Source of the DNA: Dryas octopetala
Taxonomy: Eukaryota > Streptophyta > Magnoliopsida > Rosales > Rosaceae
DNA length: 64,000 nt
Assembly: GCA_963921425.1 (NCBI GenBank)
Contig: OY992835.1
Location: forward strand, 18,786,001-18,850,000
Direction of reading: 5' to 3'
Part shown: positions 10,186-22,149 of the stretch, piece by piece
Position numbering within the stretch: the first letter of the stretch is position 1
How the letters are laid out: each line of letters starts with the position of its first letter
Translations under genes and position numbers: made by a program
Notes under the pieces: generated by a model
The model's input: the letters and a program-made list of their open reading frames with translations, nothing else
Database searches by the model: none
Told to the model about the DNA's origin: nothing

Positions 10186-13100
10186 TCAGTAAATTCCAGG
10201 AACGATCCTGTTGGGGACCTTCTGACAATATAATTTCCAATATTTCCCGTACCTGCAAGCAGCAGGACCTTGTCAATATTTCATTCAACATTACATAAGA
10301 TGCTTAAAACCATTTCATTTTTCTATGGCTTTTTCACTTTATTTTTCTATGAATGATAGGTCTTTGTAAATTTTCCAGCTAAAGGTAGATTCAGAAAAAA
10401 GTCAAAAAATGTGTTCCAAGTGTCATGGGACCAAGTTTGATTTGATTCAATCAACTGGCATCAGTAATAAGGGTCGATGGTCCAGAAGTTCAGGACTCAA
10501 CTGCTTCAACTTAAAACCTTTACAGGATAAACAAGAAGCGAGAAGAATGCTGCTGGGTCCATTTGGATTTGACCCAATCATTGCATGTTGGCCTTGAGAG
10601 AAATATATTATATGTAACAAGTGGAATCTGTATCTGCTTACTTGGATTTGCATCGGTCATCATCCCTTTTGGCTCGGTCAAAAAGAAGGATTGTAAGAAA
10701 CACCACATAGAAGTAAGGAAGAAACTGCAGGAGAACAACAAGAAGAAAAAGTTTCAGCAAGATGTTCTCCACAACATCTAAATATCCCCCCACCCCCCAA
10801 GAAGAAAAAAAAAAAACACTAAACATAAATGGTTACATGATTGAAAAGAGCTGGAACAGTCCAGAAAAAGGCAGCTAATATTTCTGGCACATAATGGAAA
10901 TGACGAGATAAACCCCACCTGCAGAAACAGCAAAAAACATCAGCAATAAATTTAGCAAAAAGCGCCAGCTTATCTTCTAAATTCTAGCATGCGCATGAAT
11001 TAGAATATGCCATGTGCACAGACCAACAAAAGCATGGCTCAACTCCCCATGTGGTTTAAAAAGCAGTGACACAATTACTCAGTTATATGGATATGCACAA
11101 TTTTACATTTACAATAGAATTAAAATACTCACCATCCTGAGGTTAAAAGAAGGCTTGACTTTGTTTCCCCAGATGTGGTAGTGTATGAAGCGACTATCTG
11201 ATATGGAAAAATCATGTCTCTTTTGTCAGCTAACATATCTCAAACTGTACATATAACAAGAATCACATGATAAGTTTGATGAGACCAAACACCTTTGATG
11301 GAGCTTTCCCCCAAACCAAGCATTTGCCATTTGTTCTGCGAAATTCTTGCCTTTGCCTGTCACAATCATAGTTGATGTATATGCAAAGAATGCCCGCCAC
11401 TAGAATGAAAAGTGCCAACTGGAACATGAGGTTGGAGATTGTTAGAAATGTGACAAATGGTACCATGAAGAAATAAGGAAGAAGAGAAGAATAAATGAAT
11501 CAACTGAGAAATTTCATCCACTGTGGAAAACATCCAGGCTTTACATGGATTTTTTGTTGCTACGTAAGCCTGTTTTTAGTTTTTGGCTAAAATAAAATTT
11601 TGTCAAATTGCAAAAACTGCAACCTGACTTTGACAGCCTAAAGTTTTTATTATCCTATTCCTTTTTTTTTTTTACAGAGCTTTATTTTTTTTCCTTTGTT
11701 ACTTTTTAATCCATTGGAGTCCCACTGGGTACTCCAAGCAGAAGGCAGTCCTCTCTGGTCCTAAAAATACCTTATCCTATATGAAGACAAAGATCTTATC
11801 CCAATTTTCTTGCAAAATGCAATGGAACCAAATGCAAAGCATTTTTTTGAAGTCAAACCTCAAGAACATTTCATAGTATTCATCCAAACAACCTAACCAG
11901 TAACCAAAGCCTTATGGTTAATCCTTTTTCCCCCATGCTCATTGAGACTAGTCAACTTTTAGACCCAGGAGCATACATAATAACTACCCATCATGCATGG
12001 GGAACCCAAAATGTATAGAAAATGTGCATGAACTAGATATAAAGGAAAGCCATCCTTTTAAAATAGAGAAATCAGAAGTTGATAAACTTAGAACACACCT
12101 TCAGAAACATTGCTCAAATATAATGTATGAGGATTCTATTATACCTGAGTCCCGAGATTTACAGGATGGTTGACCAGGTACATGCCAGGAGAAGTATAAA
12201 TAGAAGGAACCCAGACTAAGCAACCCCAACAAATATAAAATCCCGCTGCCAGAGACAAAAATACAATGGAACATAGTTAGATGAAGCATGAATAGAACAA
12301 AGTGAAGAATGAGGAATCTATGATTGAATGAGATCCATTACTGTCGGGTTAATTGTCTTTAAATGTATCCAATGAGATATTCATTTGTTAGCATGAAAGA
12401 ATGGATGCACCAGCAAGCACACATGGATGGAACTTGTATAAGCAGGGCAAATATTGCTTCGTCAAAATAAGGATATTAAATACAACAAAATTACATAGTG
12501 GGAACGAGTATGGAGCAGCTTCTTATATGTATTCTAGAAATGTTTACATGTTCAGGATTCCCTTGAATTCTACTCATTTGTGTCTAACACTTAGCCTAAG
12601 TAGAAGATCATGCCAGTAGAAATGTACAGGTCCAATGATGATTAGCCTAATTAGGAGACCATGCTAATAAGGATGTACAATTCCAAAGATGACAGATATT
12701 GACCCTAGACAATATTTTACACAAAACTTCAGCATCATTTAATCTGTTCTCCAGAAAGATTGAATGTCTATTCATTTTCTTATATCTACAGGGGTAAGAA
12801 TGAATATAAAGGTAGTCAACATGCACTCCTTGGAGTTGCTAAAGATGCAATATAATATTTATCCATAGGGCACTAAAATAAAATTGGTAAATACCAAGCT
12901 CGTGAAACTGACATCAGCCACGAAAGACCACTATATTTATTTTGTTAAAAAAGTAAGCCTTCAAACATTAAGGTAAAAATTGCCATCACATCTGATGGTT
13001 AATCTTGGACATGCCAACATCCAAAGTGCCAACCAAACAATGCGAGAAAAAGTCAAAAGTAGAGCATATGTGAACCTCGATCATGTGCAATATCCATTGT

Positions 13101-16100
13101 ATTCCAGTATCCAGCCTCCCACCAAAAAAACTTTGTGACATACACCAGCATCAATATAGTATTTACAAGCATTGAATCAGCTACTCTCCCATTCATTTCA
13201 TACTGGTAAAACAAGAAACAAATATCAATATTATAAAAAATTGTAAAAGTCCGTAAACATTATCTTAACATATACTAAGAGAATAGGGAACTAATTTTGC
13301 TTTCATGTGGGATTGGACCTATGTCTACTCCATGGTGGCTACAAATTTCCACCAGGCCAAGACACTTAGAAGGCCCATGTATGGAATTGAGAAGATTGTC
13401 GACAAAATCAAAGGGATAATTAGGCACCTTAATGAACTTTAGGTGGCTGAAATCATAGACATGGTGCATCAGCTGTTACTTGTATGGTTAGCAAACAATT
13501 GTACAATTGCCTGGGATTTAGAGCATACAAGTAAGCAGTTGGGTGACATCTAAGTGCTCTCCCTGGCTAGTGTTTAATTCAATTTAATGGTAAATTTATT
13601 GAAATTAGAAAATAGGGACCAAAGTGAAATCTGACCTAAACAACATGGACAAAAAGAAATATCACAGAAGATATACCTGCTTTATGCAATAGGTCACAGC
13701 AAGAACTGCCCAAGACATCATCCCAAATCTGCAGTTTGTGAAAACTTTGATATCAAAGTTTTTACCGATTCGAGGATACAGTTCCATACCCTACAAAAAT
13801 GGAAAGGGAATAATAGATATTTCACAAAAGGCCATATGCAAAAATAATATATATTTAAAAAAATAATCTCATACATTTATAATTCTATTTATAGGCAGAT
13901 ATGAAATAGAAGTATATAGCATAACAAAATTAAGCAATTAGATGAGAAAAGAAAAAGAGACTTGGAAATGGCACTTACCCAGTAGAAATCAATTATTGCA
14001 TTCCCAGAAGAGCCAGAATCAGAGGAAGATGGTGCCAAGTGACCCTTGTATAGATGAAGCATTCGTGTCAAAAAAAAATCCTAAGTTGCACATACATAAA
14101 CTATATTTTGGCATAATTAGGAACCCTCACTTTTATGTACAAGAAAATACAAAAAATGAAGCTTCCAAAAATGAGGGCTGAATATATTTCTCCCAGATGA
14201 TCATAAACAATTGTAGGGTTGAATATCCCAAACCTGAAATATAACCAGAAGAAAGCATCAAATGCACTAGAAAACAGTTTGGTGCTTAGGTGTTAGGACA
14301 ACAAAATATAAATTTTTAGAAAAAATAAATTGTTGCTTCTTAGAAAATCATGCTACAAGGAACATAGCATAAAAAATAAAATAAAAAACTCAATCCGAAC
14401 AGAAATATTGCAACTTGAGACTAATATAGACAACAAGAATGGCCACCGTGTCAATAACTCGGTATCTCCCGCCAAATCAATATAAAAGGAAAAAGATTAA
14501 AAATTCTGCTCACAGCAGCAACTAAAAGAAGACCATCACACCCCTTCTAAGAATGCGAATTCAAGGCTGCAGAGCAGCTTATAAAAGGAAACGCTGTGAA
14601 TTCATGGGGAAAGTATGTACCACCAAAGGCCAAGGTAGGTAGTCAATGTTACAAAGTATGCTGCCATACCATTTGCCTGCAACATGCACAAGTTATATTA
14701 CAAAAGGAAAAGGAGAAAAGACATATATAACTATACTATTGAACAAGTAGCAGAGGTTTCGTTCCATTATTGAGAATTAGAAAACTAACAGTTAATAATT
14801 ATCAATTTTAATTTTCATAAAGAAAATAATTATCAATTTAATAAACTTAAATTCTACAAGTCCAGATGCAGAAAAAATGACAAAAAGAGCTTTAATTTAT
14901 ACAATTTTGAAAACCTAGTGCCTTGTAGGAGGCCAAAGGTTGTATAACATTCAAATCATATAACCTGAGCTTGTATTGCATAAAGACTTAGAAACCCATC
15001 TTTTATAATCACTTTGGCAAAGTAGTTTTGACATAAACAAATCAAGTATCCAGCACCTTGTAGACAGGTCGATTCCCTGATGGAGATATTGGGCCTTCAA
15101 CCCTTTTTCCAGGTAAAAGCAGCTGAAGTGCAGCCTCAAAAGCACCATAGCAGGCGATAATTTTCCAGGCAGTGGCAGTAGGTCTTGGCCATATTTCAAT
15201 GAACCCCTGCAGCCCATGCTGCTTCAAGTAATCCCAAGTTTGGAAAATAGAGCCATCGGCATGTACCATTGTATACCATCTGCATTAAGTATCAGATTAT
15301 GATTCCTCTGATCTAAATCTGAGTGAAACTTATGATACCAAATTTCATAACTTTTGCCCATATTAAATTCGTTTTGCTACATTGAGCAAAATAATTTTTT
15401 AAGCTTAGCTGTACTACGCCATATGTTAACTTATTTACTGGGTCCCAACCATTCAAAATCCAACACTTAAAGTTTCAATGCCTGATTCCGTGCCTGCATT
15501 TTCTAATCAACCAAACAGAGCATTGTAAAACAACAAACAAACAAACAAAAAGAAGAAATAAAAATCAATAAGTTATCAATGGATTCACATTCAAATATAA
15601 GTTCAATACTTTATATAGTACAAAAATGTAAAAATATTACACTTCTTAAGATTTAAAATCAGCAAGTATAGCATCTCTTTCTTTCAACACTAAAAATCAT
15701 CAAATTTTTAGCATAGAAGAAATAAATTTCAAATCTTGGAAGAGATGAACAAAACTGAACTTATCCCTGCGTTAGTTCCAGCTCCAAGTCCAGTTTCCCC
15801 ATCAATTAAAAGTTTCTATGGAAGCAAACAAGAAAACTAAAAAGCTAGATGAGATTTGGATTCAACAATCCTATTTCTACACGAAACCAAAGAAATAATG
15901 AAAACCCATTATTCCCCATAAGGGCCATAATCATTAATTGTCAGGAAAGCTTATTTTCACATATAAAAACATAAAATTCAAATCTTTTGAAAAAACACCC
16001 GAAACAGAAAAGATGTATAGAGCTTACAGTAGAATTACAAAGGGAGGGCAAAGTGTGAGCAGTGATAGCATGGAAGCGTATGTCACCAATGGTGAATGTA

Positions 16101-16119
16101 CGGTCTTCGTATCCCCCAT
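10186..16119 (-). CDS. DWF5: 7-dehydrocholesterol reductase (sterol delta-7 reductase)
   Basis: Thirteen coding exons with GT-AG introns: 16119-16028, 15279-15057, 14676-14621, 14233-14131, 14044-13979, 13790-13677, 13202-13076, 12245-12145, 11418-11293, 11197-11133, 10918-10837, 10724-10642, 10252-10186. All phases join, giving 434 residues (the Arabidopsis enzyme is about 432). The enzyme uses NADPH to reduce the C7-C8 double bond of 5,7-dienol sterols in the ER, on the route to campesterol, sitosterol and brassinosteroids. It is a polytopic membrane protein of the ERG4/ERG24 family. Visible signatures are KGHLAPSSSDSGSSGN, INYDCDRQRQEFRRTNGKC, HFHYVPEIL and the C-terminal RDDDRCKSKYGKYWKLYC. 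A (GA)n tract lies just before the ATG. No disabling change was seen. Confidence 0.97.
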
Positions 16120-16369
16120 TCTCTCTCTCTCTCTCAATGAGACTGAGACTCTTTAGACTGAACTCTCTTCGAGTCTGAACTCTCTGGTTTTTTTCTAATC
16201 GTTGACAGACTCAGAGACTTGTTTTTTTTCGGTAAGTGCAGCGAAGACTGACTTCCTTTTGTGGAAAATGTGAGTGCTGGGCTGGTAGCGTAAGTCTTTA
16301 AGTTTTATGTTTATTTCCGGATGTGCCCCTAGTGGTTGGGAGATAATTACGGCCAAATACCCCTTCAAG

Positions 16370-16851
16370 TAGAGGTATCAAACGGGTTGAGCTGATCGCG
16401 CTTTCGTGCCGTACTCGGACTGACCTATATAGTTAAGATTTAAGCTCGGCACTGCCCATGGCCTGCGGGTCATTCGTGCTCGTACCGTGCCTTAAACGGG
16501 CCAACCTTCTAACCTTTTTTTATTTTTATTTTTTAGAGTGATAAAACGAATTTTATGATATTTTTTCTTATTTATAATTAAATATTAACATTATTTTTCA
16601 TGAAAATTGAATTCTTTTTTTTGAAAAGTTCTCTAAAAATAGAAAAAACAATGTTAAAAATAGTCGTGCCTAATTCAGGCCTATTTCGTGCCCGTGCCGT
16701 GCTTGGCCCGTGTCGTGCTCGTGACGTGCCGTGCCCGATGGGCTAAAAACTTAGGTCCGCCCCGGCCCATTTAATCGTGATGTACCGTGCCTATTTTAAT
16801 TATGCCGTGTTGTGTCGTGCTCGGGCCGGCCCGACCCGTTTGACACCTCTA
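16370..16851. mobile_element. hAT-like MITE with TAGAGGTNTCAAACGGG ends
   Basis: About 482 bases with terminal inverted repeats: left TAGAGGTATCAAACGGGT, right in reverse complement TAGAGGTGTCAAACGGGT. The interior is rich in repeats of GTGCCGTGCCCGTG type, typical of hAT subterminal repeats in plants. The flanking octamers CCTTCAAG and CCCTTTAG match at only five of eight positions, so the target duplication has decayed. No coding capacity. It lies about 250 bases upstream of the DWF5 start. Confidence 0.72.
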
Positions 16852-16951
16852 CCCTTTAGTTTAGGGTGATGTCTCTAACTTATATTTTAAAAAAAAAATA
16901 ATTAGGCTTAAATTTTTTAGAAAAATTGTTTTTAAATAGAGACCAAGGGTA

Positions 16952-17087
16952 TTTTTAAATTCATAATAAAATTATTTTAATTCATAATAAAGTCTTTTAA
17001 TTTATAAGAAATTTTTTAAATTCATAATAAAGTTATTTTAATTTATAAGAAAATTATTTTAATTCATAACAAAGTCATCTCTCGTTT
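16952..17087. repeat. AT-rich minisatellite, about six units of 20-22 bases
   Basis: Units follow the pattern TTTTAATTCATAATAAAGTC, alternating with a variant TTTTAATTTATAAGAAATT. Six imperfect copies can be laid head to tail. Confidence 0.75.
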
Positions 17088-17327
17088 GAAGGGTATTTCC
17101 CCTCCTAGAGTGTAGAGTGAGTTTTGTAGAGACTGCATGTTAGGTTTTAATTTCGAGATTTGAGCGAACTCCAAAATTCAGGAGTTAAAACCTAACATAA
17201 AGCCGTAAAAGAAGAAAAATAAAAAAATTTAATTAAAAACCCTAAATCACTACTAGTCTTAGTCTAAGAAAGACTCATAAAATGAACTGTATTTTAAGTC
17301 TCTTTTTTAAAAATCTAATGAAATCTA

Positions 17328-17563
17328 GGTGTCCCCAACTCATATTTTAATGAATTCCAAAGAAATCAAAGTGTCTCCAACTCAGATTTTAATGGATTCT
17401 AATGAAATTCAGGTGTCTTACAAAAGTCATGATTTCATTAAGTAAAAGATTTTAATGGATTTAGATAAATTTATATACATTTTTAACACATAACAAATTT
17501 CATGGGAATTCTAACCAATTTCATGAATTTTAAAATCCTTTAAAATTTGAGTTGGGACACCTT
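17328..17563. mobile_element. degenerate inverted-repeat element
   Basis: The left end reads AGGTGTCCCCAACTCATATTTTA and the right end, in reverse complement, GGTGTCCCAACTCAAATTTTA. A direct copy of the left motif occurs at about 17370 (GTGTCTCCAACTCAGATTTTA) and a weaker one near 17410. Probably a decayed MITE with an internal tandem copy. Target duplication not identified. Confidence 0.5.
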
Positions 17564-18792
17564 CTTTAATATAGTGGTACATAATTCCCTTTGTTAGTTT
17601 TATTTTTATTTTTATATTTCAGTATTTGTGGTGTAAATTAGGGTCTAAATTATTTGAGAATTTAGACCAAAAAAAAAAACCCCCCAAAAACAATAGAAAG
17701 AGAGGACCCGAAGGCCCAAACAAGCAGGACAGCCCTGGGCCTGTAGCTAGCTTCAGAGTCCAGCAATGATTCCGATTCTCTCCCTCCTTCCTCTTCCAAG
17801 CTCCTTTCTTTTTCTTTTGTATGAATTCTGTTTATGGGTAATGTGGAATTGTTGTCTCTTTCTTTTCCTCATCTTTCCATCTGATGCAGTCTATGATCAA
17901 CAAATGCTTCCACATCAGAATTCAACAAATGTTTATTTTTCCTAATGAACTATATATGATCTAGCAGGAAGGAAAAGTACATTACCTATACCAGTTTTTG
18001 AGTAGTCTTCAAAACAATTCTTGATCAAGTATGATTTCTTGAAATCCTGTTGAGTGTGAGCTGTCTTTGCATTGAGGATTCATGTCTCTCTGACTCTCTC
18101 ATCCGCCAAAGAAACAGAACCAGGAACCAATGCCTGTAATGATTTCACCAAAGAGCTGGCCTCTTACGTCAAATATTATTTGCAACACGAGGTTCATCCA
18201 TTGCACTACCACCATTGCTGTTTTACTCAAACCGAAATGGATTGCATTTCACCGCTTGGTAAAGCAAAAAGAAGGTTATAATTTGGATCATACACCAAAG
18301 GTCCAAAACTTTTAGAGTTCTTCTATGGACCAACTTTGTATAATATACTAATTATCATGTAATAATTCATAAATTTATATCATAATATGGAAAAGTAAAC
18401 CCGTCAAACTGCAAAAATTATAAATGTATTTATATATAACACGTGTCCATTACATAAAGTTGTTCTAATATCATTTATTTGGACAAGAAAGATTCCCATA
18501 AAATAATATAATGAAAAAAAGTTTGGTCAATGCCCAAAGTAACAAGTACAACTAAAAGACCAAGAAGAAAATTACACAAGCTTACCAGATTGGCCTGTAA
18601 TATGTTTGCAACAAGATAATGAATGAGCAGCTAGCTTAAGAGCATGCATGCCCATGACCGTTAGGTTTATACCTAAGATTCAAACAAAAACTCCCGGGAA
18701 AGTAAAACATTGCCAAGAGGGCATGTCCTAATACAAACATTAATCACATACTTTCCAAGGCCAAAATACAGAGAACACCAACACATTGTATT

Positions 18793-20154
18793 GTGAATAT
18801 TGTTACTATTTCAATGGAGGATGGTAAGAGAAAATTAGTAGTCTATGCTTCTCCAACATCATCACCTCCAACACCTCCCTCACCACTTCCCATCAGTGTA
18901 GGACCTGGCAACCAAAAGTACTTGTTCTCGCCATCTCCGTCCCCCTCGCCGCCTTTCTCGCCTCCTTCCAGCCACACATCAGCTGAGAACATCCCTCTTC
19001 TGCTGCACCATGAGAAGTTGCCTAGTAGTAGTACTCCTGCAGTGCCATCAGCATTCTCCTTGGACAGCAGACCGCCGGAAGGCGATTCAGAGTCCAGGAA
19101 CTCATCATGCCTTGTAGACTTGTAAGCAAGCCCTTCTATCTATCTATCTATCTCATTACAAATTTAGATAATATTAGGATTTAGGGGGGGTTAAGGTAAT
19201 AAGTCAACTGACCAAGAATTTGATGAATTCAACAGTAATTAATTTTGCTTGCAACATGTGTAGTCCTGTTCTCACAGCTAAATGGTTTATTGAAACAAGG
19301 GCCAATCATAATTCTCAACCATTTCAGTTTTCTAGTTCTGCATTACAATTCATGTTGATGTATGGCCTTTCAGTAGCTTTAATTAGAGAACTTGTGGATT
19401 TTTTTAGAAGCCATAAATTTCAGAAAGAACCCAAATCCTTGAAATGCATGAGAATTAAGGGATGCAGATGGGATTTGTTCCAAAACTGGTTACTTGTATT
19501 ACTCCATTTCATACTTGGAGGCTGATACATTTTATGTTATAGATTAGAGATTCATGAGAAACAATATTACTTTTTAAATATTGATTTTTGAACATATATA
19601 TGGGAATGATTTGAATTTCGTTGAGCAATGCTCAAATTCAGGAAACTAGATGCAGGGGCCTTTTGACTGGTAGGTTTACTTTATGGTCCATTTTATTTGA
19701 GAAACAAGGTCACTTTTCTGTGATCCAAAGCCTGGACCAACCAGTCAAAGTTGAGAAAATCCAGAACACACACAGGAGGAAACCTTCAAAAAACAACCAG
19801 AACAAACAGTTCATGAGTTTGAGACACACAGAAGGAAACTAAACCTACACATGAATTGACTGGTAGCTAGGCATGTAATACTAAGTCAACTAAATCTATG
19901 ATCAACAGGTATGATGTCCAAATTTTAAAAACAAATTGCTTCCTACCCATTCAAACTTTGACCCATCAAACCCCCACAAAGAAAAGTCAACCTCCTTATT
20001 TATCTATTTTTTTTTTAAAAAAATTTGTTGTTTAAAGGTTAATTGTATAAGCTAATGTTTTCTTCTTTAGTTTGACGGTTGTTATCTCTCTTTTGTGAAC
20101 AGGTTAGAGTGGTTTATAGAAAGATGCTGCAACTGCTGTGCCAAGTATCCCTAG
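18793..20154 (+). CDS. small Ser/Pro-rich protein with Cys-rich C-terminal tail
   Basis: Exon 1 ends at 19121 (GACTT/GTAAGC) and exon 2 is 20103-20154 (GAACAG acceptor, stop TAG). The frame joins as Leu-Leu-Glu-Trp, giving 126 residues from the first ATG or 119 from the second (MEDGKRKLVVYASP, ATG at 18814), which I prefer because the family-like basic N-terminus starts there. The middle is low-complexity Ser/Pro (SPSPSPSPPFSPP). The short second exon encodes LEWFIERCCNCCAKYP, with two CC pairs separated by one residue, possibly acylated or metal-binding. There is no signal peptide and no transmembrane helix. I cannot name a family. The exon joining and the compact conserved-looking tail argue for a real gene. 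Confidence 0.6.
19135..19153. repeat. (CTAT)n microsatellite
   Basis: About five CTAT units, 14 bases after the exon 1 donor of the Ser/Pro-rich gene. Confidence 0.9.
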
Positions 20155-20319
20155 ACCTTCTTTCACACACAAAACAGATGTTTGCACCAAAAAAAAAAAA
20201 ACAGGACCATTCAAATTATGGTGTTTGTGATCAAATTTCTGGTGGGGCACTGACTGATTTTTCCTCCAAGGTTTTGCCAAAGATTCAAAGCTGCAGTCAG
20301 TTCTAACATGAATTCTAAC

Positions 20320-21140
20320 TCATAACTAACCAGGCCTGACATGATTTTCATTTTTCACCCTTTTGTATTCTACTACTTGGAATGTAACCTGCAGAAAAAA
20401 GAGAATGAGTGATATAAATTTGTAACAATATTCTTTGCAGTTTTCACATTCACAATGTCCCCAAATTATTCCCAATTAATTTTTCTCATTAAAAAAATCA
20501 AAGAGATTCTTGACCACTTGCTTTGTCATTATTGAATTATATATATGCAGCAAAAATATGAGAATTCAGGCACCTCTGACAACTTGTTCAGTCCCCATAG
20601 ATTGTACATTTCATGCAGACATGTGAACCAACAAGAAATAATTTACTAGATGGGCTGGTTTGTATTCTGGAATTGCAACAGATGTGATTTTAATATCAAA
20701 TTGATTCAACATAAGTAATTCATATCTGTATTTTTCATTAAGTATTTGTATTGTATAGGTACATACCGAGTTTATAAACTTATGATTTTAGTACATTATG
20801 AACTCTAGTTGGAGTGATCTTAGCCCTTAGGATATGATGGGGAAATAGTAAATTCCAAATTTAAATGGGGTCATAGACAAAAAATTACTTTGTTTAAGGA
20901 CCATAGAGGAATGCACATTCTTTTAATATTTTATATTTCTATCTTCTAATATCAAATTCATCAAATTTAATCTCTATTCATATATACAGTGCCGTCCAAT
21001 GATTTATATATATTTAAATTAATTATTGACAAATTTAATTATCTTAAATTTGGTGCCGACTCATTTTTTATTACATTTCAGGGCGACGGCGTGCTTAATA
21101 ACATCTGTCACCATTTAATACGAATGAAATTAAAAAATTA
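20320..21140. other. intergenic stretch, nothing recognised
   Basis: AT-rich sequence between the Ser/Pro-rich gene and the leader of the RING-CH gene. No ORF or repeat of note. The promoter of the RING-CH gene is expected near its right end. Confidence 0.45.
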
Positions 21141-22071
21141 AATTGAGGAAAAAAAAAAAAAAAAACCAAAACTTGAAAATTGAAATCCCAAATTTTGTCA
21201 ATCACCTTCGGTCCGTTCAAAGTTCACCATTTCCACTTCAATTCTTAAGAACCCCCAAAATTCGATTCACAAAACCTAACGTACTCATCCAATCCGTGCC
21301 TGCATTGTTTCACTCCCATGACGATCTTCGACTATTGCTGAATATCAGGTCAGCCTCCCTCAATTGATCTCACAAAAATTCAATTCTAGCTCGAAATTAT
21401 TAGTTTTTTGATTGAATTACATACCTTTTCGATGAGATTTTTGTATTTATATCACATTTTTTGGATTTAGATTATGCGTTGAATTTATTGATTGCTTGTG
21501 CTTGATTTATCTTTTGGGGAAGGAAATGAAGCATTATTTGTATGGACTCCAAACTATATAAGGTAAACATGTAATTAGGGGACTTGAAAGCTGGAGCTGA
21601 AGTTGATGCTATGCAGATGAATAAATTTGGAAATTTATGCAAATTTTATATAATTATCATTGGCAAATTGAGAAAGAGTTTATCTATTTAAGAAATTTAT
21701 GGGTCCGTTTTCTTTTTTAAAAAGAAGAAATTGTTGAAAGAATGGAATGAATAGGAAAAGGGTATGAAGAATAGGCTGGGAATCAATGGAAGGGATAATA
21801 ATTATATTAAAGTGATGTTAGGTTTGTTTGTTTGTTTTATATATATTTTTTTTTGGGAGGGGGAGGGGGGGATCAGATTGGAGTTGGGCTTGGATGTGTT
21901 TATGGAAAGTTCTTTGAGTAGTTTGGAATGTTAATTTATTGCTATTCAGTTGAAATGGGATTTAATTTTCCATATCTAAGAAGTAACAATACCTTGACAT
22001 GTAATGCAGGTTTTGGTTCCTAACTGGTGTAACTTTTCTTCTGTTTTATAGGTTTTTTAGTTCCGACTGAA

Positions 22072-22149
22072 ATGGTCAGTAGGAGCTATAGCTCTGGCAA
22101 TGACTTTTTCTTTTTATTCATGACTCGACATTCTTCGCAATGCAATTAA
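22072..22149 (+). promoter_or_regulatory. upstream ORF overlapping the RING-CH start codon
   Basis: An ATG at 22072 in the second leader exon (acceptor TTTTATAG at about 22050) opens a 25-codon frame ending at TAA 22147-22149. The main ATG at 22140 lies inside its last codons in another frame, so the two overlap by ten bases. Ribosomes translating the upstream frame would pass the main start. An effect on translation is inference. Confidence 0.6.

Noticed and set aside
17767..17946. 59-codon + strand ORF with hydrophobic content
   Set aside because: It is T/C-rich low-complexity translation without a splice chain or recognisable family.
21143..21367. 74-codon ORF at the start of the RING-CH leader
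   Set aside because: It begins in an A-run and crosses the likely leader donor at 21349; it is 5' UTR sequence.
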